A DNA stretch of 52,060 nucleotides from an uncultured Lachnospiraceae bacterium (GTDB lineage: Bacteria > Bacillota_A > Clostridia > Lachnospirales > Lachnospiraceae): positions 1 through 52,060 of the forward strand of contig CADCIU010000014.1 of assembly GCA_902801585.1 (NCBI GenBank), given 5' to 3'. Position numbers and translations under genes: made by a program. A model generated the notes under the pieces. It was not told where the DNA came from, did not search any database, and worked only from the letters and a program-made list of their open reading frames with translations. Below are positions 7,929 to 16,046 of the stretch, in pieces. Each line of letters begins with the position of its first letter. Positions within the stretch are counted from its first letter, which is position 1.

Positions 7929-7956
7929 ACTTTACCACAAATACAGAAAAAATCAA
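7929..7956 (-). promoter_or_regulatory. Promoter of the minus-strand esterase
   Basis: On the minus strand TTGATT (complement of 7951-7956) and TAAAGT (complement of 7929-7934) are 16 bases apart, about 45 bases before the start codon at 7884. Confidence 0.55.
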
Positions 7957-7991
7957 TTTATAATAATGTTCGGAATAAAGCACAGGAATTA

Positions 7992-8000
7992 TGGTATACT
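7992..8000 (+). promoter_or_regulatory. Extended -10 promoter of the plus-strand esterase
   Basis: TGGTATACT fits an extended -10 (TGnTATACT), 44 bases before ATG 8044. No good -35 is visible, which extended -10 promoters tolerate. Confidence 0.55.
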
Positions 8001-8043
8001 TATCGTTGAGTTTATTATTTGATTTGGAAGGAGTTGATTCAAA

Positions 8044-8793
8044 ATGTATACAGAAGAGATCACCTGGCACAGCCAGTGCCTTGACAGAGATATGCACATA
8101 ATGATCTACGGACACGACGGAGTTCCTTTTTTGGCATTCCCGACACAGGATTCCAAGTGCCGCAACTATGAGGATTTCGGGATGATCCGCGAGCTGAGCG
8201 ATTATCTTGAAGATGGCAAAATACAGTATTTTGTCGTGGATACGATCGACAAGGAGAGCTGGTCGGAGGGAGATTTTGACAAGGGCCGCAGAGCATGGAA
8301 GCAGGAGCTATATTTCCACTATATCGTGGACGAGGTCGTGCCGTTCATTCTGGAGAGAACGGGCGGAAAGCTGCCCATGACGACCGGATGCAGTCTGGGT
8401 GCCAATCACGCACTGCTGACCATGCTGCGCAGACCGGACCTGTTCTCAGGATGTGTGGCGCTGTCGGGATTGTATGACAGCAATGCCTTCTTCCAGGGTT
8501 GGATGAACGACACATTATATGACAATTCGCCCGAGTGCTTCCTGCCCAATATGCCCAAGGATCACCCTTACATTGATCTGTATAACCAGAAGCAGATCAT
8601 CATCTGTGTCGGTCAGGGCGCCTGGGAGGATGAGGGCATCCGCTCCCTGAGATTTTTGGACAGCGTCTTCCACGAGAAGGGAATCAACGCGTGGTGCGAT
8701 TTCTGGGGATATGATGTAAACCACGACTGGCCCTGGTGGTTCAAGCAGATGCGCTATTTCATTCCGTTCATTCTGGAGAGATGGGGCCTGTGA
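8044..8793 (+). CDS. Esterase family protein (alpha/beta hydrolase)
   Basis: A 249-aa predicted cytoplasmic serine hydrolase. GCSLGA (Ser117) is the nucleophile elbow, and a C-terminal NHDWPWW carries the likely catalytic His. The fold matches putative esterases of the PF00756 type, but it is not a close copy of the divergent esterase at 7117-7884. GGAAGG lies before ATG 8044. The ATP-grasp gene follows after 79 bases on the same strand. I recall this esterase/ATP-grasp pairing from other Lachnospiraceae genomes, which suggests a shared pathway of unknown chemistry. Confidence 0.82.
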   Translation: MYTEEITWHSQCLDRDMHIMIYGHDGVPFLAFPTQDSKCRNYEDFGMIRELSDYLEDGKIQYFVVDTIDKESWSEGDFDKGRRAWKQELYFHYIVDEVVPFILERTGGKLPMTTGCSLGANHALLTMLRRPDLFSGCVALSGLYDSNAFFQGWMNDTLYDNSPECFLPNMPKDHPYIDLYNQKQIIICVGQGAWEDEGIRSLRFLDSVFHEKGINAWCDFWGYDVNHDWPWWFKQMRYFIPFILERWGL

Positions 8794-8872
8794 TCCTGCG
8801 CGGCGCGGCGAAGCCGTTAAAGCGGCAGTGTTTTGGCTGAGATAATAAATTAAGATAAGGAAGGTGCCAATT

Positions 8873-10066
8873 ATGAACTTTATTTTCATTTCGCCCAACT
8901 TCCCCCATACGTACTGGAACTTCTGCGACCGCCTGAAAAGGAACGGCGTAAACGTTCTGGGCATCGGCGATGCGCCGTATGACGGTCTGGAGGACGGCCT
9001 GAAGGGCGCGCTGACCGAGTATTACAAGGTCGATTCCCTCGAGAATTACGACCAGGTATTCAGGGCGGTCGCTTTCTTCTCGTTCAAATACGGCAAGATC
9101 GACTGGATCGAGTCGCTGAACGAGTACTGGCTGGAGCAGGATGCACAGCTGCGCACGGATTTCAATGTGACGACGGGCATTCAGAGTGACCGCATCAGCT
9201 TCATTAAGGAGAAATCCCTGATGAAGAAGCTGTATCAGGAGGCAGGGATCCCCACTGCGCGCCAGAGCAAAGTGACGACGCGCGAGGCGGGACGCGCTTT
9301 TATTGAAGAGATCGGCGGGTATCCCGTGATCGTCAAGCCGGATATCGGCGTCGGTGCAAATGATACATGGAAGCTGAACAATGATGAGCAGTTCGACACA
9401 TTCTATGACAATCTGCCGAGCGTCCCTTACGTCATGGAGGAGTTCATCGTCGGCGACCTGATCTCCTATGAAGCGATCCTGAATTCGGAATTTGAGCCGC
9501 TGTTCGAGAACATGACGACGTGGCCGACTCCGATCATGGAGATCGTGAATGAAGACCTGAACCTGAAGTACTATACGAACCCCGATGTGCCCGAGAAGCT
9601 CCGCAAGATCGGGAGGATCACTTCCAAGGCCTTCGGCGTCGACCGCCGTTTTGTGCACCTCGAGTTCTTCCGCCTGACCAAAGACCGCAAGGGACTCGGA
9701 AAGAAGGGTGAGTACGCAGGCCTGGAAGTCAATATGCGGCCGCCGGGAGGCTATACGCCGGATATGATGAATTTTGCCCATTCTACGGACGTATACCAGA
9801 TCTATGCGGACATGGTGGCCTATAACGAGAGGCATCTGCCGGAGTCCGAAGACAAGTATTACTGTGTCTATGCCGGGCGCAAGGATGGACATGATTATGT
9901 TCATACCCATGAAGAGATCATGTCGAAATACGGTTCTGCCATGGTCATGCAGGAGGAAATGCCGCCTGTGAACTGGCCTCAGATGGGGCGCGTCATGTAT
10001 ACGGTCAAGCTCAAGACGCTCAAAGAAGTTAATGAGTTTATCGCGTTCGTACATGACGAGAAGTGA
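8873..10066 (+). CDS. ATP-grasp domain protein (carboxylate-amine ligase-like)
   Basis: A 397-aa cytoplasmic enzyme expected to form an acyl-phosphate and join a carboxylate to an amine or thiol. ATP-grasp features are visible: YPVIVKPDIGVGANDT (nucleotide-binding loop), VPYVMEEFIVGDLISYEAIL, and GLEVNMRPPGGYTPDMMNFA near the Mg-binding end. The start is placed at ATG 8873, eight bases after AAGGAAGG; the GTG at 8864 would overlap that ribosome site. It follows the 8044 esterase and ends before a strong bidirectional terminator. Substrate not identifiable. Confidence 0.82.
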   Translation: MNFIFISPNFPHTYWNFCDRLKRNGVNVLGIGDAPYDGLEDGLKGALTEYYKVDSLENYDQVFRAVAFFSFKYGKIDWIESLNEYWLEQDAQLRTDFNVTTGIQSDRISFIKEKSLMKKLYQEAGIPTARQSKVTTREAGRAFIEEIGGYPVIVKPDIGVGANDTWKLNNDEQFDTFYDNLPSVPYVMEEFIVGDLISYEAILNSEFEPLFENMTTWPTPIMEIVNEDLNLKYYTNPDVPEKLRKIGRITSKAFGVDRRFVHLEFFRLTKDRKGLGKKGEYAGLEVNMRPPGGYTPDMMNFAHSTDVYQIYADMVAYNERHLPESEDKYYCVYAGRKDGHDYVHTHEEIMSKYGSAMVMQEEMPPVNWPQMGRVMYTVKLKTLKEVNEFIAFVHDEK

Positions 10067-10086
10067 GAACAGCTTATTGGAGACTT

Positions 10087-10125
10087 TAAAAGGGTGTCAC
10101 GCCGGTTGGAGTGACACCCTTTTTC
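10087..10125. terminator. Bidirectional terminator between convergent genes
   Basis: AAAAGGGTGTCAC pairs with GTGACACCCTTTTT around the loop GCCGGTTGGA. The tails suit both the ATP-grasp gene (plus) and the HAD gene (minus). Confidence 0.85.
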
Positions 10126-10150
10126 ATGCTTGTTAAAGCCAAATCAGGAT

Positions 10151-10978
10151 CTATTCTTCGTTGGCGGCGATGTAGTCGCGCGCATGGCCGAGAATGTTGC
10201 GGAGCTCGCGAAGGACGCCCATTTTGCTGTAGGACCGCTCAATGACGTCGGCAGCTTCCTTCAGTTCGCTGCGCGCGTTGGCAACGGTGACGGCTACGCC
10301 TGTCTCATGAAATGCAGAGAGGTCGTTCAGATTGTCGCCGAAGTAAACGGTCTCCGCCTGACCGATCCCCAGATATTCCTGCAGAAGGGCATATGCTTCG
10401 CCCTTGCCGGCTTCTCTGGCTGTGATATCGAGCCACTTTGCACCCGAAACCGTCATGCTCAGGTGCGCGTATTTAGGGTCACTGCGGAGATCCTTGGTGA
10501 CTTCCTCGATCGAGGGATGGAGGATCGATATTTTGATAATATTGTCAGTAGGGACCTTGGCCAGATCATCGACTTTCTTGATGGCATAGTGATAGTTGTC
10601 ACGCATCAGACGCATGAATGCACTGTCCTCGTCTTCCTCGATGTAACACCAGTCGGCTGATTCGACGCAGAGGCTGGCGCCCTCGATCTGACGAACAGTT
10701 TCAATGATCGGCAGGATCAGATCCTCCTCGAGTTTCCAGAAGTGGAGGACTTTTTCTTTGGTGCGGACCACTGTGCCGTTCGCGGAGATGAAATAGATGT
10801 CGTCTGCGACCGGCTCGAAGAGGTCGAGCATGCTGTGATACTGCCTGCCGCTGCAGGCGCAGAAACGGATACCGACCTCCTTGAGGTCACGTATGACTTT
10901 GAAGTATTCGGGGCTGATCTCGTGGGATCCCTCGCTGACAAGCGTGCCGTCGATGTCACTTGCGATTAATTTGATCAT
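10151..10978 (-). CDS. Cof-type HAD-superfamily hydrolase
   Basis: A 275-aa cytoplasmic phosphatase. Motif I is SDIDGTL (Asp8 nucleophile, Asp10 acid), motif II lies in CACSGR, and motif IV is YFGDNLNDLSAF. The large cap between them is typical of the Cof subgroup (YbjI/YidA type), which dephosphorylates small sugar phosphates or cofactors with wide specificity. AGGAGG lies just upstream of ATG 10978. It is convergent with the ATP-grasp gene, and two palindromic repeat units lie just upstream. Confidence 0.88.
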   Translation of the reverse strand: MIKLIASDIDGTLVSEGSHEISPEYFKVIRDLKEVGIRFCACSGRQYHSMLDLFEPVADDIYFISANGTVVRTKEKVLHFWKLEEDLILPIIETVRQIEGASLCVESADWCYIEEDEDSAFMRLMRDNYHYAIKKVDDLAKVPTDNIIKISILHPSIEEVTKDLRSDPKYAHLSMTVSGAKWLDITAREAGKGEAYALLQEYLGIGQAETVYFGDNLNDLSAFHETGVAVTVANARSELKEAADVIERSYSKMGVLRELRNILGHARDYIAANEE

Positions 10979-10995
10979 AGCATCCTCCTGTTACA

Positions 10996-11045
10996 CGAGC
11001 CTTAGGCTCGGGGAGTAGATTGGTACCCGAACCTCGGGCTCGGGG
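10996..11045. repeat. Palindromic repeat, two units
   Basis: CGAGCC-TTA-GGCTCG and CCCGAACCTCGGGCTCGGGG, about 30 bases apart, in the divergent gap between the HAD gene and the PhzF-like gene. Same family as 6947-7114. Confidence 0.8.
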
Positions 11046-11141
11046 AGTGTATACTATAAAAAATTATACAGTTTTTCTGTGGAAATGCACAGTGCCAAAA
11101 TCGGGACAGTGAGGGTTTCTGTAGCACATGTAAGGTGCCTG

Positions 11142-11150
11142 TGGTATAGT
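11142..11150 (+). promoter_or_regulatory. Extended -10 promoter of the PhzF-like gene
   Basis: TGGTATAGT fits TGnTATAGT. Transcription from here would start just before the paired palindromic repeats, placing them in the 5' untranslated region. Confidence 0.5.
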
Positions 11151-11162
11151 AAAGAAAATGAT

Positions 11163-11217
11163 CCCCGAGCCCTGGGCTCGAGGAGAACAATGTTGACTCG
11201 AGCCCGAGGCTCTGGAG
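11163..11217. repeat. Paired palindromic repeats in inverted orientation
   Basis: CCGAGCCCTGGGCTCGAGG and CTCGAGCCCGAGGCTCTGG are palindromes individually, and together GAGCC..GGGCTCGAG can pair with CTCGAGCCC..GGCTC over about 16 bases. The 3' end abuts the GGAGGAGGG ribosome site of the next gene. Confidence 0.8.
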
Positions 11218-11238
11218 AAAATGTGGAGGAGGGAAGAG

Positions 11239-12051
11239 ATGAAGCTGTTTATAGTGGACGCATTTACCAGTATACCGTTTAGCGGTAATCCGGCAGCAGT
11301 TTGTGTTATGGATAAATGGATCTCAGATGATCTGATGAAAATGGTCGCCATGGAATGCAACCTTTCCGAGACCGCGTTCGTTGTGAACGGGGAAGACGGC
11401 TATTCTCTCCGCTGGTTCACGCCTGTGAAGGAAGTGGACCTCTGCGGGCACGCCACAATTGCAGCGGCAGCAGTCATCCTGCGCTTTTTTGACCCGAGTG
11501 CGAACGCAGTGAAGTTCAATACCAAGAGCGGCGTACTGACCGTGAAAAAGACGGATAATCGCTATGAGATGTATCTGCCCCGTGTCAAGCAGCACGAGGT
11601 CCCGGTGACGGACGAGATGGAAAAAGCCTTCGGCGCCCGCCCTGTCAAAGCACTGCTGGGGCTGGACCTTGTCTGCGTATTTGAGAACGAAGAACAGGTC
11701 AGGAAGCTCACGCCGAATCAGAAGCTTCTGGCAAATCTTGACGGACGAATCCAGAATGCGACAGCCCGCGGAGTGACTGCAGAATGCGTATCCAGAAGCT
11801 TCGCGCCGAAGCTGGGCATTGCAGAGGATCCGGTCTGCGGTTCCGCGCACATTCAGATCGCGGAATACTGGGCAGTGGAACTGTTTGACAATGAGATCAC
11901 TGCTTATCAGGCGTCCAAGCGCGGAGGCTTTTTAACTTGCAAGCTGGTCGATGACAATAAGATCGCGATTTCCGGTGAGGCTGTGCTGGTAATGACTTCG
12001 GAGGTCGTGGCAAATCTTGACTTTTTTGACAGAGAGATTGAAATGTATTGA
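11239..12051 (+). CDS. PhzF-family isomerase/epimerase
   Basis: A 270-aa protein of the PhzF (phenazine biosynthesis-like) family, which has a diaminopimelate-epimerase-like fold. Hallmarks are FSGNPAAVC, NLSETAFV with the likely catalytic Glu44, DLCGHATIAAAAV and AEDPVCGSAH. Most such proteins in gut Clostridia are not phenazine enzymes and their substrate is unknown. ATG 11239 follows GGAGGAGGG by five bases, so the upstream in-frame ATG at 11221, which precedes the ribosome site, is rejected. It is followed by a small membrane-protein gene 49 bases later. Confidence 0.88.
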   Translation: MKLFIVDAFTSIPFSGNPAAVCVMDKWISDDLMKMVAMECNLSETAFVVNGEDGYSLRWFTPVKEVDLCGHATIAAAAVILRFFDPSANAVKFNTKSGVLTVKKTDNRYEMYLPRVKQHEVPVTDEMEKAFGARPVKALLGLDLVCVFENEEQVRKLTPNQKLLANLDGRIQNATARGVTAECVSRSFAPKLGIAEDPVCGSAHIQIAEYWAVELFDNEITAYQASKRGGFLTCKLVDDNKIAISGEAVLVMTSEVVANLDFFDREIEMY

Positions 12052-12100
12052 TCTGTTTTAGGTACTGTTTTAGGAACTGTTTGAAAAGGAGGCAGACGGC

Positions 12101-12373
12101 ATGATCAAGAGACTTGGCTTTTTGGCAGCAGGCATCGCGGTCGGCCTTGTGGTCACGGGATATCTGATCGAAAAGGAAATACAGGAGCGGGAGACGCCGG
12201 ATGTCAAGCAGGACGGCCTGTTTGCGGAAGTGCAGGGCAATACGGTCCGCACATACAAGGTGGAAAACGGGCGCTTCTGCGGATACTCGGAGCCGAAAGT
12301 ATTCAGCAGCCAGGAAGAAGCTGTGGAATGGGTCGTAAAAGAGACGAATGCGAAACTGGTGATCGCCGGTTAA
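12101..12373 (+). CDS. Small membrane-anchored protein of unknown function
   Basis: A 90-aa protein with one N-terminal hydrophobic segment (residues 5-22, LGFLAAGIAVGLVVTGYL) and a soluble part of about 65 residues ending EEAVEWVVKETNAKLVIAG. AAAGGAGG precedes ATG 12101. It is probably co-transcribed with the PhzF-like gene, as a strong terminator follows. I do not recognise the family. Confidence 0.7.
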   Translation: MIKRLGFLAAGIAVGLVVTGYLIEKEIQERETPDVKQDGLFAEVQGNTVRTYKVENGRFCGYSEPKVFSSQEEAVEWVVKETNAKLVIAG

Positions 12374-12398
12374 AACATGGACGGCAGTAAAGAATTAT

Positions 12399-12444
12399 AA
12401 ACAGTGCAGGCGTTTGCAATGGATGCAGCGCCTGCACTGTTTTG
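12399..12444. terminator. Intrinsic terminator
   Basis: AACAGTGCAGGCG pairs with CGCCTGCACTGTT around a 16-base loop, with a TTTTG tail on the plus strand and an A-rich flank for the minus strand. It lies between the convergent genes at 12101 and 12452. Confidence 0.8.
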
Positions 12445-12451
12445 AGTAAGA

Positions 12452-13615
12452 TCACATTTGTTCGAGAATGTATTCCTTGACAGACTCGAGTTTACTTTCT
12501 TTCCAGGCACCGTTCCCGGCCTGCGCGGCGATCGGACAGATGATGTGGAAATCAAGTCCCTCACCGATGACGCGGCCGCTGCGTTTGGGATTCATGAGGT
12601 TTTCCTCCCACTCGGCTTCGGTAGCGTTCGTGTATTTGTCCGGATAGAGGAAAATCTGCTGGCGCTTGGTCGCGGCGATGAACATCTTGCTGGCGAGCGG
12701 AATGAGCTTGTTGTACTCATCCTCCTGAATGTCGACGAAGATCTTGGGCAGCTCGCTCGAGACGACATGTTCCGTCGTGCGGTCGATCTTAAGGCCGTGT
12801 GCCTTAAAAGTGAAGCGGTCCGGCGTGAAGTACAGCTGCAGGACGATGCCCTTTTCGGTGTTGAACTGGGCGCGCTGGTAGTCTGTGTCAAATATGAAAT
12901 TGCCGAGGGAGTAAAAGATCGCTTTCTCTCCGACGGTCTCGTAGTTCATGGGAACATGCGGATGGTGGGAGACGACGACATCGGCGCCCATCTCGAGATA
13001 CTTCAGGTAGCGGTCCCTCGTATAGGGAGAAGGGATGGCCGTAAACTCTTCTCCGCCGTGGGCGACAACGACGCACCAGCGGCATTTTTTCTTAATATTC
13101 GTGATGACTTCCCCGATCGAATCCATGTCGCTCCAGCTCAGGCACCCCGCTTTGTCGGGGCCTGCGGGCTTGCAGCCTCTTTGGTAGCCGACGCCGAAAA
13201 TACCGATGCCGCCCGCCTCGTCCAGTATGACGGGGCGTTTTGCTCTCTCAAGATCCATTTCCGCGCCGATGGTAAGGGCGCCGAATTTTGAGGCTTCGTC
13301 GAGGGTCATCGCAAGCCCTTCCGGCCCGGCGTCCATGATGTGGTTATTGGCAAGATTCCATATATCGGCGTGGATCTTTTCGAGCACAACAGTGGCCTTG
13401 GGATTGATCGTGTGCATGAGGCGCATTTCGGCGGCCTTGACTTTGGCGAGCTTGTCTCCGACCAAAGGGCCCTCGACGTTGGCGATGACGTGATCTGATC
13501 CGGTCAGTATTCGGACCAATTCGGGGTCGATCAGTTGCTCGTCTTCCCATTTGTTCTGCATATAGTGGTCGAAGCCGATGTCGCCGGTGAAGGCGAGAGT
13601 GGTGGTTGATTTCAT
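12452..13615 (-). CDS. CapA-family metallophosphoesterase-like protein
   Basis: A 387-aa protein of the CapA/PgsA family, related to calcineurin-like phosphoesterases and named for a role in poly-gamma-glutamate capsule. Metal-site motifs are visible: FTGDIGFD, ANVEGPL, NLANNHIMDAG, VVVAHGGEE and VVSHHPHVP. It lacks the N-terminal membrane anchor or signal peptide that capsule CapA proteins usually have, so it may act in the cytoplasm. It lies 73 bases downstream of a MurD-like ligase gene on the same strand, and a palindromic repeat pair separates them. Confidence 0.85.
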   Translation of the reverse strand: MKSTTTLAFTGDIGFDHYMQNKWEDEQLIDPELVRILTGSDHVIANVEGPLVGDKLAKVKAAEMRLMHTINPKATVVLEKIHADIWNLANNHIMDAGPEGLAMTLDEASKFGALTIGAEMDLERAKRPVILDEAGGIGIFGVGYQRGCKPAGPDKAGCLSWSDMDSIGEVITNIKKKCRWCVVVAHGGEEFTAIPSPYTRDRYLKYLEMGADVVVSHHPHVPMNYETVGEKAIFYSLGNFIFDTDYQRAQFNTEKGIVLQLYFTPDRFTFKAHGLKIDRTTEHVVSSELPKIFVDIQEDEYNKLIPLASKMFIAATKRQQIFLYPDKYTNATEAEWEENLMNPKRSGRVIGEGLDFHIICPIAAQAGNGAWKESKLESVKEYILEQM

Positions 13616-13633
13616 GGAGGTCCTTTCTATATT

Positions 13634-13680
13634 CCCGAGCTCCGGGCGCGGGGAGCAATTTCATTCCCTGAGCCCGAGGC
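13634..13680. repeat. Palindromic repeat, two units
   Basis: CCCGAGCTCCGGGCGCGGGG and CCCTGAGCCCGAGGC lie in the gap between the MurD-like and CapA genes. Same family as 6947-7114. Confidence 0.75.
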
Positions 13681-13688
13681 ATAAGTGG

Positions 13689-14876
13689 TCATGCGGAAAC
13701 CAGCTGCTGGAATACATCCCCGCGTTCCTCGAAGTTCTTGAAGTATCCGTAGGATGCCGCAGCAGGTGACAGGATGCACGCCTTGCCGGCCGGTGTAAGC
13801 TCCTTTGCAAGAGAAACAGCGCCTGCCAGGTCATCGCGATAATAACAGCAGGGCAGGTCAGCCACTTCTTTGTAGATGCGCTCGCCGGACTTATACATGA
13901 GAATGTAGTTGTAGGAATCGTGTTCACGGATGAAGTCGATCAGGATATCATAGTCAATATTCCGGTCCATTCCGCCAAGCAGGATCGTCCCGGCATTGGG
14001 AATGCTCCTGATCGCAGCGATCGCCGCCTCCGGGATCGTGGAGATGGAGTCATCGTAATAATCGATCCCGCCGTAATTTCCCACAAACTGCATGCGGTGG
14101 CGCAGTCCTGTGAACTCCGAAACGGCCTCGCGGACCTTCTCGGGATCGCAGCCGAACAGCTGCGTGCTGACTGCGTAGACAAACCGGGCATTGAACTGAT
14201 TGTGGTCGCCCTTGAGCTTCATTTCGAACCGCATCGGATCATCGTAGGAGATCACGGTCCTTGCCGCGGCAGTTTCCAGCGGCGGCACGTTATTGCCGAC
14301 GAACAGGTAGTCGTCTGCCGTCTGGTGAGCCGTGATGCCCGCCTTCGCGTGGAAATACTTGTCCATCGTGCCGTAATAGTCGAGGTGCTCCTCGTAGAGA
14401 TTGAGGAAAAGGGCAATGTGGGGCGATATTTTGGCGTGTGCAAGCTGGTGGCAGGACATCTCGAAGACGATGATCGTGTCCGGTGTGATCTCGCCAAAAT
14501 AATCCAGCGCCGGAAGGCCGATGTTGCCCACGAGCAGGACCGGCCGGTCCGTGCACTGCCTGAGCACGGAATACATCAGGGACGACGTTGTGCTCTTGCC
14601 CTTGGTCCCGGTGATGCCGATGACCTGGCTGGAGAACTGCTCCAGAAAGAGGTCGGTCATGGAAGAATACTTGTCGCTCAGATTCTCGGCGACAATGCCG
14701 GGGCTCTTGATGATCAGGTCATACGCGTCCTCGTCGATGTCCTCGCGCTTGCCCTGAAAGACCGTCAGAGAGCGGACCTTACAGTATTTGTTTATGAACT
14801 TCTCCGTGGATTTGCCCTCGAGACCGTAGCCCCAGAGCAGGATGCGCTTGTCATTTAGTTTATCTGTGATCTTCAT
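13689..14876 (-). CDS. MurD-like Mur ligase (glutamate-adding)
   Basis: A 395-aa ATP-dependent amide ligase of the Mur family. The P-loop is GITGTKGKSTTSSL, followed by EMSCHQLAH, NLYEEHLDYYG, GLRHRMQFVG and YYDDSISTIPEA. The last differs from the DSKATN found in standard MurD: the lysine is replaced by isoleucine. This and the short length (standard MurD is about 440-450 aa) suggest a MurD variant rather than the housekeeping enzyme. ATG 14876 follows AGGAGG; a longer reading from TTG 14927 would run through the promoter. It is probably transcribed with the CapA gene downstream. Confidence 0.82.
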   Translation of the reverse strand: MKITDKLNDKRILLWGYGLEGKSTEKFINKYCKVRSLTVFQGKREDIDEDAYDLIIKSPGIVAENLSDKYSSMTDLFLEQFSSQVIGITGTKGKSTTSSLMYSVLRQCTDRPVLLVGNIGLPALDYFGEITPDTIIVFEMSCHQLAHAKISPHIALFLNLYEEHLDYYGTMDKYFHAKAGITAHQTADDYLFVGNNVPPLETAAARTVISYDDPMRFEMKLKGDHNQFNARFVYAVSTQLFGCDPEKVREAVSEFTGLRHRMQFVGNYGGIDYYDDSISTIPEAAIAAIRSIPNAGTILLGGMDRNIDYDILIDFIREHDSYNYILMYKSGERIYKEVADLPCCYYRDDLAGAVSLAKELTPAGKACILSPAAASYGYFKNFEERGDVFQQLVSA

Positions 14877-14899
14877 TTGAGGGGAGACCTCCTGATGCT

Positions 14900-14927
14900 T
14901 ATATAATTCTGTTTGCAAAGATTTCAA
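14900..14927 (-). promoter_or_regulatory. Promoter of the MurD-like gene
   Basis: On the minus strand TTGAAA (complement of 14922-14927) and TATATA (complement of 14900-14905) are 16 bases apart, 24 bases before ATG 14876. This supports the shorter start. Confidence 0.6.
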
Positions 14928-14958
14928 GTTATGATTATATCATGGATGGAAGATGGTG

Positions 14959-14967
14959 TGCTATTAT
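14959..14967 (+). promoter_or_regulatory. Extended -10 promoter of the idi operon
   Basis: TGCTATTAT (TGnTATTAT), 31 bases before ATG 14998. No clear -35. Confidence 0.45.
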
Positions 14968-14997
14968 TAGAACAAAAACGATGTAAAGGATTATTCA

Positions 14998-15516
14998 ATG
15001 GCAGATTTGATCGCTTTAGTAGATTTAGATGACCGCATCATCGGATATGAGACCAAGGAGGAGGTGCACCGGAAAGGGCTCCTTCACCGGGCATTTTCTG
15101 TTTTCATCGTGGATGAGGGGAAGATGCTGATCCAGATGCGGAACCCGGACAAGTATCATTCCGGCGGGCTGTGGAGCAACGCGTGCTGCTCTCACCAGCG
15201 AAAGGGGGAGGAGCTTGAGGACTCCGTGCACAGGCGCATGGAGGAGGAGCTGGGGTTCGACTGTGCGCTCGAAGAGAAGTTCGACTTTGTGTACAGGACG
15301 CAGTTCAGAGAAGATTTGATCGAGTATGAGTTTGATCATGTTTTCGTCGGGCAGTACAGCGGCAATGTCCGGGTGGATCCGCAGGAAGCATCTCAGATCA
15401 GGTGGATCGCTCTGGGAGAACTCAAAGAGCAGCTGATGAAGACGCCGGAGATGTTCTCCAGCTGGTTTCTCATCTGCGCGCCCAAGGTGATCGCATATAT
15501 AGAGAGGAGGTCATAG
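14998..15516 (+). CDS. idi: Isopentenyl-diphosphate delta-isomerase, type 1 (Nudix)
   Basis: Interconverts isopentenyl and dimethylallyl diphosphate in isoprenoid synthesis in the cytoplasm. At 172 aa it matches the type 1 enzyme: LLHRAFSVFI, GGLWSNACCSH with the catalytic Cys (63/64), Nudix-like GEELEDSVHRRMEEELG, and LIEYEFDHV with the metal- and proton-handling Glu109/Glu111. The type 1 enzyme is dispensable in organisms with the MEP pathway and helps balance the two products. ATG 14998 follows AAAGGA. The next gene starts two bases after its stop, so they are co-transcribed. Confidence 0.92.
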   Translation: MADLIALVDLDDRIIGYETKEEVHRKGLLHRAFSVFIVDEGKMLIQMRNPDKYHSGGLWSNACCSHQRKGEELEDSVHRRMEEELGFDCALEEKFDFVYRTQFREDLIEYEFDHVFVGQYSGNVRVDPQEASQIRWIALGELKEQLMKTPEMFSSWFLICAPKVIAYIERRS

Positions 15517-15518
15517 GA

Positions 15519-16019
15519 ATGCGTTTATTCATAGCGATCCGGTTTACGGATGAAGTCAAAAAAGCCCTCCTGGGCACGATGCACGACCTCAAGCAGAAGG
15601 GGATCAAGGGCAGCTATACGGCCGGTGACAATCTGCACCTGACGCTGGCTTTTATCGGAGAGACCCGCGAAAAGGACGAGGTCAAAAGAGCGATGGACCG
15701 CATCTCCTTCTCCCCTTTTAAGCTTGCCGTGCGGGAGACCGGTACTTTCGGTGATATACTGTGGGCCGGCGTCAAGGGAAATCAGGGCCTTAAGAGCCTT
15801 GCCAAAGAAGTGCGCGCCCAGCTCGATGCTTCCGGGATCTCCTATGATCAAAAGGATTTCGTGCCTCATATAACGCTGGTGCGAAGAATGGGCGGGACGC
15901 TGCCCAAGGGATTTCAGGGACCAAAAGGGGATATGATGGTGCGCAGCATTTCCCTGATGAAGTCAGAGAATAAGAACGGCAAAACGGTTTACACGGAGAT
16001 CTATAAAGTTGGAAAATGA
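15519..16019 (+). CDS. thpR: RNA 2',3'-cyclic phosphodiesterase (2H/LigT family)
   Basis: Opens 2',3'-cyclic phosphates on RNA ends. It is 166 aa with the two 2H-family motifs HLTL (His40, Thr42) and HITL (His117, Thr119). ATG 15519 sits after GAGGAGG that overlaps the end of idi. The upstream in-frame extension into idi is rejected. The sequence starts MRLFIAI, as is typical for ThpR. Operon position between idi and a LUD gene does not indicate a special substrate. Confidence 0.88.
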   Translation: MRLFIAIRFTDEVKKALLGTMHDLKQKGIKGSYTAGDNLHLTLAFIGETREKDEVKRAMDRISFSPFKLAVRETGTFGDILWAGVKGNQGLKSLAKEVRAQLDASGISYDQKDFVPHITLVRRMGGTLPKGFQGPKGDMMVRSISLMKSENKNGKTVYTEIYKVGK

Positions 16020-16046
16020 GGAGATGATCAGGAACAGGAGGTATTT

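Noticed and set aside
8768..10054. A 428-codon open frame on the minus strand
   Set aside because: It is opposite the ATP-grasp gene, which has recognisable motifs and a ribosome site; the minus frame has neither.
11239..12051. Phenazine biosynthesis
   Set aside because: Only the PhzF-like fold is present, with no other phz gene. The family is broad.
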